Notes: generated by a model from the letters alone, not told the origin. A stretch of DNA of 40,155 bases from Thermococcus sp. (GCF_027012695.1 NZ_JALUYR010000029.1:1-40155), one strand, 5' to 3'; shown: positions 23,150-30,815, counted from the stretch's first letter. Numbers and translations: made by a program.

Positions 23150-23898
23150 CGCAGCTCGTTCCACTCCGGGTTCCCATATTTTTCCTCCACGAGTCTTTCC
23201 GCCAGCTCCAGCTCGTAGTCCGTCAGTTTTCCCTCTTTTAGAGGAAAAGCTCTGAAGAAGCCCCTCTTGAGGAGCCCGTAGGCCTCCCAGCGGTTGAGCT
23301 TTATCCCCTCGCGCTCCAGCGTTGTGACGCGCTCCCATATGGAGGAGACACCCTTGTCCCGGAGCTTGAGCCCGGAAACGCGGAGGACTTTTCCGAGAAC
23401 CTCAACGCGAGTCGCGTACATGAAGGTGCCGTGCTGTAGAATCACGCCCTTCCTCCTCGTCTGGGCCGAGCCGCTGATCTTCTTTCCCTTCACTGTGATG
23501 TCGTTCAGGCCGGAAAAGTCCGCATCAAGGCCCAGCTCCCTTAGCGCATCCACCAGAGGACCTGCCAGGTAGCGGTAGCTGCTCCCGACGTTCTTGAGCA
23601 TCGGGTGAAAGCTTTCGCCCGCTATAACCGAATAGGTTATCTCGCCGAACTCGTCGTGGAAGACCGAGCCACCACCGGTAATGCGCCTGACAACGGGAAT
23701 GCGGAGTCTCCTGGCTTCATCGAGGTTAACGTCGTGGACGACGCTCTGAAAGCGGCCTATGGTTACCGAGCTTGGACTGAAGGCGTATAAGCGAACGGTG
23801 TCCGGAACCTTACCCTCGATCCTCGCGCGCATTATGGCCTCATCTATCGCCATCTGAACCTCTGGCCTGGCTACAATGAGTGGGATGAAGCGCATCAT
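23146..23898 (-). CDS. lplA: Lipoate-protein ligase A, catalytic domain
   Basis: A 250-residue protein of the lipoate/biotin ligase fold. RRITGGGSVFHDEFGEITYS is the signature lipoyl-AMP binding loop, and GKKISGSAQTRRKGVILQHG carries the catalytic Lys. The C-terminal domain found in bacterial LplA is absent, as in archaea where a separate LplB subunit is needed; no LplB is in this window. The start is the ATG at 23898, 4 bases after GGTGGT. A TATA-like TTTTTAACC on the minus strand (23911-23919) lies just upstream and may be shared with the sRNA on the other strand. Target proteins would be glycine cleavage H or 2-oxoacid dehydrogenase subunits; none are here. Confidence 0.9.
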   Translation of the reverse strand: MMRFIPLIVARPEVQMAIDEAIMRARIEGKVPDTVRLYAFSPSSVTIGRFQSVVHDVNLDEARRLRIPVVRRITGGGSVFHDEFGEITYSVIAGESFHPMLKNVGSSYRYLAGPLVDALRELGLDADFSGLNDITVKGKKISGSAQTRRKGVILQHGTFMYATRVEVLGKVLRVSGLKLRDKGVSSIWERVTTLEREGIKLNRWEAYGLLKRGFFRAFPLKEGKLTDYELELAERLVEEKYGNPEWNELR

Positions 23899-23938
23899 TC
23901 GAACCACCAGGGTTAAAAAGTTCGACGAGTTTTTAAGC

Positions 23939-23998
23939 CCAGCGATGATGACGCCCAAGCCCTCCTGAGGGGTGATGAGAGCGGTCACCACTGAGCTA
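23939..23998 (+). ncRNA. Box C/D sRNA
   Basis: A complete archaeal C/D guide is visible: box C ATGATGA (23945-23951), a 13-base guide, D' CTGA (23965-23968), 3 bases, C' GTGATGA (23972-23978), a 12-base guide, D CTGA (23991-23994). AGC (23941-23943) and GCT (23995-23997) close a short terminal stem. Spacer sizes are canonical. The D guide would pair with UGGUGACCGCUC and the D' guide with GAGGGCUUGGGCG, in each case directing methylation at the fifth base; I cannot place these targets in rRNA or tRNA from memory. A TATA-like GGTTAAAAAG (23911-23920) lies about 25 bases upstream. Confidence 0.85.
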
Positions 23999-24096
23999 TT
24001 CAATCAGGAGACGACGCACTTCCCGGCGATTCCTTCGGGCCCACCAGACGACCAAACCCCTAAAAACCCTGGAGATAATATCCATCGGTGAAAGCC

Positions 24097-24624
24097 ATGT
24101 CGTGGAAGGACAAACTCGGCCTCGTGCACATCTACACCGGCAACGGGAAGGGGAAGACGACGGCGGCGTTGGGCCTCGCCGTCAGAATGCTCGGCTCCGG
24201 CGGGAAGGTTATAATCCTCCAGTTCATGAAGGCACCGGATCTCTACGGGGAGCAGAAGAAGATAAGGGAGTGCGGCGCGGTAATAGAGTCCTTCGGCTTA
24301 CCCAGATTCGTCCACGGAAAGCCCGAACCCGAGGATATAGAGGCCGCCAAAAGGGCCTTGGAGCGCGCTAAGGAAGTCGCTTCGAGCGGCGAGTGGGATC
24401 TAGTGATTCTCGACGAGATCTGCGTCGCCCTCGGCTTTGGAATGCTCGACGTCAATGAAGTGAAGGAACTCATCCAAAACAAAGCCCCCCACACCGAGCT
24501 GGTTCTCACCGGCCGCTACTGTCCGGAGGAGCTTTTTGAGCTCGCCGACTACGTGACGGAGATGAGGGAGGTAAAGCACCCTTACCAGCGGGGGATTCTG
24601 GCCAGGAAGGGGGTTGAGTTCTAA
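24097..24624 (+). CDS. Cob(I)alamin/cobyrinate adenosyltransferase (CobA/BtuR type)
   Basis: A 175-residue P-loop enzyme of the CobA/CobO/BtuR family, which adenosylates corrinoids in B12 synthesis or salvage. The P-loop is TGNGKGKTTAALG at the N-terminus (family type GNGKGKTT), followed by VIILQFMKAPDLYGEQ, WDLVILDEICVALGFGML and ELVLTGRYCPEELFELADYV, all in the usual order. ATG 24097 follows GGTGA by 5 bases; the upstream GTG at 24088 overlaps that site. No other corrinoid gene is nearby, so salvage and adenosylation of imported cobamide is the likely use. Confidence 0.93.
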   Translation: MSWKDKLGLVHIYTGNGKGKTTAALGLAVRMLGSGGKVIILQFMKAPDLYGEQKKIRECGAVIESFGLPRFVHGKPEPEDIEAAKRALERAKEVASSGEWDLVILDEICVALGFGMLDVNEVKELIQNKAPHTELVLTGRYCPEELFELADYVTEMREVKHPYQRGILARKGVEF

Positions 24625-24740
24625 CCCCGGCTTCCATTTTCATTTGATTTCGACGTTGACCGAAAAGTTTTTTAGTTAGGAGAACTTAAGATAAGCCGAG
24701 GGGATTTTAGTAACAATTCTTTAGAAAAGGGGGTGATGGA

Positions 24741-24992
24741 ATGAGCGACCTCATTGAGCAGATCGTGCAGGTTCTCAAGGAACAGGTCGTCCAGGACACC
24801 GTCGTTCCGAGGAACATCAGGCGCGCCGCAGAGCAGGCGATAGAGGTCCTCCTCGATGAGAGCAAGGAGCCGGCCGTTAGGGCGGCCGATGCGATAGCCA
24901 TCCTTGAGGAAGTCAGCGAGGACCCCAACATGCCGATGCACACGAGGACGATAATATGGGAGGTTCTTGGCGCTTTGGAGCAGGTTAAGTGA
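24741..24992 (+). CDS. UPF0147 family protein
   Basis: An 83-residue all-helical acidic protein matching the archaeal UPF0147 family: VLKEQVVQDTVVPRNIRRAA, EVLLDESKEPAVRAADAI, DPNMPMHTRTIIWEVLG. The helical pairs resemble HEAT-like or armadillo-like repeats. No function is established as far as I know. GGGGGTGAT (24729-24736 area) precedes the ATG at 5 bases. It stands alone, 116 bases after the adenosyltransferase, with a likely promoter in the T-rich stretch near 24665-24690. Confidence 0.93.
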   Translation: MSDLIEQIVQVLKEQVVQDTVVPRNIRRAAEQAIEVLLDESKEPAVRAADAIAILEEVSEDPNMPMHTRTIIWEVLGALEQVK

Positions 24993-25021
24993 GCCTTTGG
25001 TTTTTCCGCTCATTTCCTGCG

Positions 25022-25588
25022 TTACCGCTTTTCCGAGAGGTACCAGAGCTTTGCACTCTCCTCAACAAGCTCCGCCTTGTAGAACGCCTCCCTTAAGCTT
25101 TTTCCAGCGGTTACTATACCGTGTTTGGCCATCAGAACCGCGTCGTATTCTCCAAGGGCTTCCGCGGTTACTTCCGCCAGTTCCCCGGTTCCCGCCGGCC
25201 TGAAGGGCGCTATCGGGATCTTTCTCAGGTAAAGCTCCGCCTCCGGGGTTATGATGGGCAGTTTATCCCTTCCTTCGAGCAGCGTGGCGGCGATTATCGA
25301 GTAGGGTGGATGGAGGTGGGCTATAGCTCTTACATCGTTCCTTCTTTTATAGATGGCAAGGTGGAGCCTGTACTCGGAGGAGGGCCTCACTCCGGAAAGG
25401 ACTTTTCCGTCCATGTCGATGACGGCAACCTGCCCTGCAGTCATTTCGCCCATAACAGCTCCCGTTGCCTTGATAAAAACGAGATTTCCCCGCCTGATGC
25501 TCAGGTTTCCACCGAAGGCCGCGGTTAATCCGCGCTCGTGTGCCAGGCGGGAGTATTTAACCAGCTGTGCCCTGGCTGTGCGGCTCAT
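25022..25588 (-). CDS. Class II aldolase/adducin family protein
   Basis: A 188-residue zinc aldolase of the fuculose-phosphate aldolase/ribulose-phosphate epimerase (AraD/FucA) superfamily. Visible landmarks are GGNLSIRRGN, SSEYRLHLAIYKRRNDVRAI, the zinc-binding His pair in AHLHPPYS, EAELYL with the catalytic acidic residue, and the third zinc His in MAKHGIVT. Substrate is uncertain: fuculose 1-phosphate, methylthioribulose 1-phosphate or a short phosphorylated ketose. Start is the ATG at 25588 after GGTGGT; the open frame begins three codons earlier inside that site. It follows hicA in the same direction by about 10 bases and may be co-transcribed with the TA pair. Confidence 0.87.
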   Translation of the reverse strand: MSRTARAQLVKYSRLAHERGLTAAFGGNLSIRRGNLVFIKATGAVMGEMTAGQVAVIDMDGKVLSGVRPSSEYRLHLAIYKRRNDVRAIAHLHPPYSIIAATLLEGRDKLPIITPEAELYLRKIPIAPFRPAGTGELAEVTAEALGEYDAVLMAKHGIVTAGKSLREAFYKAELVEESAKLWYLSEKR

Positions 25589-25597
25589 GATGACCAC

Positions 25598-25846
25598 CTA
25601 AAGCTTTTTTAGCATCTCAACAAGCTCATCCTTAGGGATTCCATTCCACAGTGAAACTTTGTTGAGAATATCGTTAAGGGTTCCTTTGGCGATTTCTTTG
25701 TGGTATGGAACGGTTATTTTATGCTTCCCCACTGGTGTTTGCTTTTCGAGCCTTACATGACTACCCCGTTGCCGCACTACTTCGTATCCAATCTTCTCCA
25801 GGAATCTTATCAGCTTCTCACCGCTAACCACTGGCAGTTTGCCCAA
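25598..25846 (-). CDS. hicA: HicA-type toxin (mRNA interferase)
   Basis: An 82-residue HicA/YcfA-like protein with a double-stranded-RNA-binding-like fold. The pattern EKIGYEVVRQRGSHVRLEK holds the catalytic His30, followed by ITVPYHKEIAKGTLNDILNK, the rest of the family signature. HicA toxins cleave mRNA and are neutralised by HicB. The start appears to be a TTG at 25846 (encoding the Met of MGKLPVVSG), 7 bases after GAGGTG, which may hold toxin translation below that of the antitoxin. It overlaps hicB by 23 bases. Confidence 0.9.
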   Translation of the reverse strand: MGKLPVVSGEKLIRFLEKIGYEVVRQRGSHVRLEKQTPVGKHKITVPYHKEIAKGTLNDILNKVSLWNGIPKDELVEMLKKL

Positions 25847-26048
25847 CGTGAGGCACCTCGAACTGTGATAGCGTCAGGACAGTTATCTCCTCTCCCCTTT
25901 CTATTTCGTCCTCAAAGTGAAGCTCAACGGCCTCCAATATATTCCTCATGAGTTCATCCAAGGTCTCCGCCTGGGTAAATATGTCCTCATCAATTCCCCG
26001 GGCACACCAGTATTTGCCGTCAAAATAAATCTCGAACTTAACTATCAT
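25824..26048 (-). CDS. hicB: HicB-type antitoxin
   Basis: A 74-residue HicB-like protein: IVKFEIYFDGKYWCARGIDE, then DIFTQAETLDELMRNILEAV and LHFEDEIERGEE, the partial RNase H-like fold of HicB antitoxins. It lacks a recognisable C-terminal DNA-binding domain, so autoregulation, if any, must work through the fold itself or the complex. ATG 26048 follows GGTGG closely. The gene comes first, antitoxin before toxin, with a 23-base overlap that couples the two. Confidence 0.88.
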   Translation of the reverse strand: MIVKFEIYFDGKYWCARGIDEDIFTQAETLDELMRNILEAVELHFEDEIERGEEITVLTLSQFEVPHVGQTASG

Positions 26049-26071
26049 GCTCCCACCGTAACCACTTGGAA

Positions 26072-26653
26072 TTAGTGATACTTAACCTTAACCCTGTAGC
26101 CGCAGTCCCGGCAGTACGCCTCGGAACCCTTCCAGGCCAGCTCGCCGCCGCAGACCGGGCAGGTGTTGATGTTCCCACTCTCCCTCCAGCGTTCGTAGGT
26201 TTCCCGGTCAATCGCGAGGAAGGGGCCTTTCTCATCCTCCTCAAAGTGACCGAGAACCGGATTGCTCTCTAACTCGAGGGTTTCGGCGTCTATTATGATT
26301 GGCTCTATCCCTATGTTGCCCTCGTATTCGATGTCGTTGGCGGGAAGTATCTCAACTAGGAAGGCATTCAGTTGTTTGTCCCTGTACGCGATGACCTCGA
26401 TGGCGTCGCTGAGCTCCCCGCTCGCGGGGATTACGTCCACCATCAGCACCTCTCCCTGCGGAAGAAGAAGCGCGATGACATCCCTGTTCCTGAAAACGGT
26501 AACGCCCCTGCCGAGGCAGGCCTCCTCCAGGCCAAGCTCCTTCAGAATTTCCCTCACGGTCTCGCCGTCCGGAACGCTTCCGCGCTCCATTACAATTTCG
26601 CCGAGTCTCCTGGCGAGGGGCATCGCGAGGTTGACCGGTTCATATACCTTCAT
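26072..26653 (-). CDS. Zinc-ribbon protein of unknown function
   Basis: A 193-residue protein that I do not recognise beyond a C-terminal zinc ribbon with C165, C168, C181 and C184 (CPVCGGELAWKG, YCRDCGYRVKV). The N-terminal 150 residues are mixed alpha/beta, acidic (EVLMVDVIPASGELSDAIEV), and probably Thermococcales-specific. ATG 26653 follows GGTGGGAG. The TATA box at 26682-26691 is nearly symmetric and lies between this gene and the divergent tRNA-Tyr, so one element may serve both. HicB starts 24 bases downstream of its stop, so it may be part of the same transcript. Confidence 0.65.
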   Translation of the reverse strand: MKVYEPVNLAMPLARRLGEIVMERGSVPDGETVREILKELGLEEACLGRGVTVFRNRDVIALLLPQGEVLMVDVIPASGELSDAIEVIAYRDKQLNAFLVEILPANDIEYEGNIGIEPIIIDAETLELESNPVLGHFEEDEKGPFLAIDRETYERWRESGNINTCPVCGGELAWKGSEAYCRDCGYRVKVKYH

Positions 26654-26681
26654 GCTCCCACCTGAAGTGAGTGGGGAGAAA

Positions 26682-26691
26682 AATTTATAAA
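26682..26691. promoter_or_regulatory. Symmetric TATA box shared by divergent genes
   Basis: AATTTATAAA includes the palindrome TTTATAAA. It lies about 33 bases from the ATG of the minus-strand zinc-ribbon gene (26653) and about 36 bases from the 5' end of tRNA-Tyr (26724), suitable spacing in both directions. I see no second TATA candidate in the 70-base interval. Confidence 0.5.
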
Positions 26692-26723
26692 CCTACCCGG
26701 GGCACTATGGAACGGGCACGGGT

Positions 26724-26801
26724 CCCGCGGTAGCCTAGCCTGGGAGTGGCGGCGGACTGTAGATCCGCAGGTCCCCGGTTCAAATCCGGGCCGCGGGACC
26801 A
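26724..26801 (+). tRNA. tRNA-Tyr (GTA)
   Basis: CCCGCGG (26724-26730) pairs with CCGCGGG (26791-26797), giving the C1-G72 pair expected for archaeal tRNA-Tyr. Discriminator A and CCA are encoded (26798-26801), followed by a second CCA. Anticodon GTA is at 26759-26761 in stem CGGA/TCCG; T arm is CCCGG-TTCAAAT-CCGGG. No intron is present. Flanking bases GGT and ACC extend the acceptor stem in the precursor. Confidence 0.95.
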
Positions 26802-26966
26802 CCAGAATTCCAAACCGTTCTACAAGCGCTTTCCGGACGCTTTTCCTGGATTTCGTTGCCATGTGTTATCCACTGCTCCTTCTCCGGGTTATTGCCCCGC
26901 CCAACCGGCCGGGAATTCGAGAAAAACTTTTAACCTTCTTTGGCATGTTAAATTCAGGTGTTTAAA

Positions 26967-27407
26967 ATGGGGAAGAGCTTTCTCACGGAGCATCAGATTA
27001 AAATCCTCCGGCTTCGAGCGAAGGGGCTGAAGCAGAGTGAGATTGCCGAGATGCTTGGAACAAGCAGGGCAAACATAAGTATCCTTGAGAGGCGTGCGCT
27101 TGAAAAGATTGAGAAAGCCAGAAACACGCTCCTCCTCTGGGAGCAGATAAACTCGAAGATAAGCCTCGACGTCAAAGCTGGGGAGGATATCTTTACCGTT
27201 CCGGAGAGGCTCTTCAGAAAGGCCGATGAGCTCGGCGTTAAGGTTCCCTACAGCACGGCGGAGATAATCGCCTTCCTCGTCGAGCACGCCCCTGTGGATG
27301 ATAGACTGGCAAAGCGGGACTTCACGCTCTTCCTGGACACCAAAGACAGGCTCAAAATCAGCGAATGCCTACTTGAGGATCTCAAGGAGATAGGGAAGGA
27401 GGAGTGA
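26967..27407 (+). CDS. tfx: Tfx-family DNA-binding regulator
   Basis: A 146-residue member of the archaeal Tfx family (COG1356). The N-terminal helix-turn-helix reads FLTEHQIKILRLRAKGLKQS then EIAEMLGTSRANISILERRA, close to sigma-region-4-like HTH domains; the C-terminal half has GEDIFTVPERLFRKADELGV and a Tfx-specific ligand or oligomer domain. The founding methanogen protein binds near the molybdenum formylmethanofuran dehydrogenase promoter, so molybdate or tungstate-linked control is conceivable here but unproven. ATG 26967 follows AGGTG by 6 bases and a TTTTAA box lies about 35 bases upstream. Its last 39 bases overlap lrgB on the other strand. Confidence 0.87.
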   Translation: MGKSFLTEHQIKILRLRAKGLKQSEIAEMLGTSRANISILERRALEKIEKARNTLLLWEQINSKISLDVKAGEDIFTVPERLFRKADELGVKVPYSTAEIIAFLVEHAPVDDRLAKRDFTLFLDTKDRLKISECLLEDLKEIGKEE

Positions 27408-28043
27408 TGTGAAGATCCCGTTCAGGGCCATTGCCAAACCGCTCACCGCTCCCGCTAACTCGTCGTCGAGGAGTATCCTCGCGGTGCCGAGGCCGTGGGA
27501 AGTGACGCCCATCGCAAGCCCCCTCGCTATTCTGTCCCTAACCCCTGCCGCGTCCAGGATCTCAACCCCGACCGCGTTGCCCAGTATCCCTGTCAGGATC
27601 ACGAGAACCGCCGTCAGAGCTGGAATTCCGCCCATCTTCTCGCTTATCCCTATGGCTATCGCCGTTGTGACGCTCTTCGGGGCTATGCTGAGGAGAACCT
27701 CCTCGCTCCCGCCGAGGAGCCTCGCCGTATAGAACGCGCTCAGAATGGCTAAGGTCCCGCCGATAGCTATCCCGGCTGCTATCTCCTTCCAGTAGGTGGC
27801 TATCACCTTCCTGCTCCTGTAGACCGGAACCGCGAGACTGACGACCGCCGGTCCGAGGAGGAATTTGAGTATGACCGCGCTCTCCATGTAAGATTCGTAG
27901 GAATAGCCACTTGCCCACAAAAAGGCCGCTATCACGATTATCGAGAGCAGAACCGGGTTCGTGTAGAAGGTTCTTCTCCTCCCGTGGAGCTCGGAAAAGG
28001 CGTAGAAAACAACGAGGGTGAGCGTTATCCCGTATGGGTTCAT
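27369..28043 (-). CDS. LrgB/CidB-family membrane protein
   Basis: A 224-residue polytopic protein of the LrgB family, with about six to seven helices. Its hallmark is LLSIAPKSVTTAIAIGISEK followed by GIPALTAVLVILTGILGNAV and GVTSHGLGTARIL. In bacteria LrgAB/CidAB pairs are holin-like proteins or pyruvate/small acid transporters; plant homologues export glycolate. Role in archaea is unknown, but a carboxylate transporter fits well. It overlaps lrgA by 4 bases (ATGA) in the same direction and overlaps the end of tfx by 39 bases on the opposite strand. Confidence 0.92.
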   Translation of the reverse strand: MNPYGITLTLVVFYAFSELHGRRRTFYTNPVLLSIIVIAAFLWASGYSYESYMESAVILKFLLGPAVVSLAVPVYRSRKVIATYWKEIAAGIAIGGTLAILSAFYTARLLGGSEEVLLSIAPKSVTTAIAIGISEKMGGIPALTAVLVILTGILGNAVGVEILDAAGVRDRIARGLAMGVTSHGLGTARILLDDELAGAVSGLAMALNGIFTSLLLPYLLEILK

Positions 28044-28387
28044 CCCTTCCCACCCCTGAGGAGTTCAACCGTCTTCGCGGTGACGAGAAGGGTTATCAGG
28101 AAGCTGATTATCAGAGCACCGAAGACAGAGACAGCTTGACTCTTCAGCAGGCCGATGTAGGCCACTATTCCGACTCCCGGCGGCACGAACATGACGCTCA
28201 TGTTCCTCACGAAGGCTTCGGCCTCGTTCTCCACCCAGTCGAGCTTCACCGCGCCTCCGAGCAGAGCGGCGAGGAGGTAGAGCATTCCAAGGACGCTTCC
28301 GGGGATGGAGAGATTTAAAGCCGAGCTTGTGAACTCGCCCAGCGCGTAGAAGCCGAAGATTATCGCCAGTCCTCGATAGGGTCTCAT
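28040..28387 (-). CDS. LrgA/CidA-family holin-like membrane protein
   Basis: A 115-residue protein with four membrane helices. SIPGSVLGMLYLLAAL and FVRNMSVMFVPPGVGIVAYI are the conserved LrgA/CidA segments. It is the first gene of an lrgAB pair coupled by an ATGA overlap. There is no good ribosome-binding site, but a TATA box (TTTTATACT on the minus strand, about 28410-28419) lies about 27 bases before the ATG, which suggests a leaderless transcript. Confidence 0.92.
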   Translation of the reverse strand: MRPYRGLAIIFGFYALGEFTSSALNLSIPGSVLGMLYLLAALLGGAVKLDWVENEAEAFVRNMSVMFVPPGVGIVAYIGLLKSQAVSVFGALIISFLITLLVTAKTVELLRGGKG

Positions 28388-28559
28388 GATTTCAGTTAAG
28401 GCGTTGGGAGTATAAAAGCAGTGCTCCCCGATACGGGTAACCCTCTCTCCGATGCACTTTTGGAAATGGCTGGAACTCTTGTCTTTAAACCGGCAGGACG
28501 GGTTCTAACTGGAAAATCCAAAGAGGGGAGAATGAGGATAGAACCCGCTGAGCTCCTTT

Positions 28560-28865
28560 TTAGGACTCTATCTTTCCGAGGATGTTATTCCAGGAGTAGC
28601 TGGACTCGATGAGCTCCCCGACGGTGAGGGTTTTTTCCTCCACCACAGTGGGCTCAAGGTCCTTCAGCGTCTCCAGGATCTTTTCCCTGGGAATCAGCTC
28701 CTCGTCAAAGATCACGAAGCCGTTCTTGGCGTAGCCGTTGAGGAAAATCCTCCAGACGCCGAGTTCCTTCTCGAGCTCGTACTGCTTTATCGTTCCCCTC
28801 TCCCAGTTGATGTTTCCGAACCTGAAGTTGATCCTCGTGAGCCTCTTATCAGGTTTGACACTCAT
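28560..28865 (-). CDS. Small protein downstream of the radical SAM enzyme
   Basis: A 101-residue protein of no known family. It is beta-rich at first (LTRINFRFGNINWERGTIKQ, LGVWRIFLNGYAKNGFVIFD), then helical (PREKILETLKDLEPTVVEEK, LTVGELIESSYSWNNIL). There are no Cys and no membrane segment. The start at ATG 28865 is placed 5 bases after GGTGG. It lies 10 bases behind the Tes-like gene in the same direction, so it is most likely co-expressed with it; it could be a small partner or regulator of that enzyme. Confidence 0.68.
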   Translation of the reverse strand: MSVKPDKRLTRINFRFGNINWERGTIKQYELEKELGVWRIFLNGYAKNGFVIFDEELIPREKILETLKDLEPTVVEEKTLTVGELIESSYSWNNILGKIES

Positions 28866-28875
28866 TCCAACCACC

Positions 28876-30651
28876 TCATGCCTTCGTCTTTATGGTTCCA
28901 AAGTAGTCCTCAATGTCGATGTAGGTCTTTCTGTATAACTCGCTGTTCCTCATCTTCTCCACGAACTCCTTGGTCCTGAAGTACTTGTCCTTCTTGTAGT
29001 CCCAGTCTGGGTGCAGCTTTTTCCACTCCTCCCAGGTGTAACTGAACTGGGCCTGCACCTTGTCCCTGTAAAGCTCGGGAATAACGTTGAAGGTACAGAA
29101 GGGGACTATTCTGCCGTCGGGCATCGCGTAGTGGATGACGCAGCGCTCCACCCTCTCCACATCGTAGTTGTACTCGTCCATGAAGTGCATCATTCCGAGG
29201 AAGAGCGCGTTTCTGTGGAACTGGCCGAGGGCGTCGTAGTTGCCGTACATGAAGGCGTTCTTTATGAGGTCGAGAACTTTGAGGCCCTTCGGGGCGTACT
29301 TATCGTCGTAGAAGGAGCGGAACTTCATGAATATCTCCGCCCCGAGCTTGAGCTTCTTGAGCTTGCCCATGCTCTTCCACTTCTCTATCTCCTCTGCCTT
29401 GCTCTCCAAATACTCGACGAAACCTTCAACATCCAGGAACCTGCTTATCGGAACGACGCGCTTGTTCTCGCGGTCGAGGAAAACGTAGGTTGCCGCTCCA
29501 CAGCAGTAGTGACTGGTCATGTAGTAGCGCGAACCGGTGAAGGCCTCGAAGAAACGCGCAATGTGCCCCGCTATCGGTATCGGGTACCAGTCGTCCATCG
29601 CTATCGCGCCGTTCGTCTGCTCCTCTATCCTCCTGGCGGTGCCGGGGATGGTTATCCTGAAGCGCTGGCGCTCCTTCCTGGGAACCCTGCCAACCTGGGA
29701 GATGGGCTGGAAGTTCACACCCCTCACGATATCGAGGTGGTTGAGGCCGAAGTTGATTATGGCCCCAAGCTCGTGGTCGTTGACGTTCCTTATGGTCGTC
29801 GGGACGAGAACTATGCCCGGTCCTCCCGCTTTCCTCACGTTCTCGAAGATGAGGGGAACTTCCCAGTGGTTCTTCCAGTTGGTCTGGGGCGTCATTCCGT
29901 CGTAGCTCATGTAGAGGGTGTTCGTTCCGGCCTCGCGGATCTTCTTAACGAGGTCCGGCTCGAAGGCAAGCTTTATTCCGTCGGTGTTGAGCTGGACGTG
30001 GTCGTAGCCTTCTTCCCTTGCAATCTTAATGATCTCTATGAGGTCCTCCCTCAGCGTTGGCTCGCCGCCGGTGAGCTGGACCGCGTTGGCCCCGATGGGG
30101 TACTCCTTCTTGGCGTTGCGGAGCATCATGCGTATCTGCTCAAGGGTTGGCTCGTATATAGGCTGACCCTCCTTGGCGTAGAAGAAGCAGTACCAGCAGG
30201 ACAGGTTGCAGCGGTTTGTGAGAACGATGTTGAGCAGGCTCGTGTGGGAGCGGTGCCTGGCACAGAGGCCACAATCAAGGGGACAGTTGACGCCCGTGTT
30301 CTCGACGTTGACACTCTTCAGCTTGAAATCAAACCTCCACTTCTGGAAGCGGTAGTACTGCTCAACGCTCTCATAATAAACATCGGTAATCATTCCCTCG
30401 GGACACTTTTTGGTTATCCAGACGTTACCGTCCTTCTCCCAGACGAGCGCGGGGACGATCCTTCTGGTTTCAGGACAGATTGAGTAAGTCCTGTGGGGCA
30501 GAGGACCACCGTAGGCCCTGCTGGCCTTCTTGAGAAGGGCCTCAAACTCCTCCTCACTAATCTCGGGGAACTCGAGTATGTCCCTAATTCTGCGGGTTGA
30601 TTCGGCGAACTCTTTCTCGCCACTGGGTATCTCACCAACGACCTCAGCCAT
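28876..30651 (-). CDS. tes: Tetraether lipid synthase-like radical SAM protein
   Basis: A 591-residue radical SAM enzyme of the COG1964 type. The SAM-cluster motif is C148-x3-C152-x2-C155 in LTNRCNLSCWYCFF; an extra N-terminal cluster motif lies at C123, C127, C130 (CPLDCGLC), and further Cys occur in SHYCCGAATY and GRIVPFCTFN. TGGEPTLREDL is the SAM-binding GGE motif. This multi-cluster layout is that of Tes/GDGT-MAS (the MJ0619 type), which joins two archaeol tails into membrane-spanning tetraethers. Membership of the right COG1964 branch needs a phylogeny. The ATG at 30651 is 8 bases after GGAGGG. A small unknown gene follows it. Confidence 0.82.
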   Translation of the reverse strand: MAEVVGEIPSGEKEFAESTRRIRDILEFPEISEEEFEALLKKASRAYGGPLPHRTYSICPETRRIVPALVWEKDGNVWITKKCPEGMITDVYYESVEQYYRFQKWRFDFKLKSVNVENTGVNCPLDCGLCARHRSHTSLLNIVLTNRCNLSCWYCFFYAKEGQPIYEPTLEQIRMMLRNAKKEYPIGANAVQLTGGEPTLREDLIEIIKIAREEGYDHVQLNTDGIKLAFEPDLVKKIREAGTNTLYMSYDGMTPQTNWKNHWEVPLIFENVRKAGGPGIVLVPTTIRNVNDHELGAIINFGLNHLDIVRGVNFQPISQVGRVPRKERQRFRITIPGTARRIEEQTNGAIAMDDWYPIPIAGHIARFFEAFTGSRYYMTSHYCCGAATYVFLDRENKRVVPISRFLDVEGFVEYLESKAEEIEKWKSMGKLKKLKLGAEIFMKFRSFYDDKYAPKGLKVLDLIKNAFMYGNYDALGQFHRNALFLGMMHFMDEYNYDVERVERCVIHYAMPDGRIVPFCTFNVIPELYRDKVQAQFSYTWEEWKKLHPDWDYKKDKYFRTKEFVEKMRNSELYRKTYIDIEDYFGTIKTKA

Positions 30652-30815
30652 GGAATTTCCCTCCAGCGTAACATTCCGTCTGGCAGTTACTTAACCTTAA
30701 GGTATAAAAGCTTTTGCGTAAATATGCAAGTTTTCCTTCAGGGGTAGGGGGCAAAATTGGGAATCCCGAAGGTTAGGGTTAAAAGCACTCGCGGGATTCT
30801 AATTCTGGTGATAGA

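Noticed and set aside
26796..26804. Tandem CCACCA after tRNA-Tyr as a degradation mark
   Set aside because: CCACCA tagging is post-transcriptional on unstable tRNAs; here the second CCA is simply genomic trailer.
29011..30483. A 490-codon plus-strand frame
   Set aside because: It is antisense to the Tes-like radical SAM gene, which has clear motifs and a proper start.
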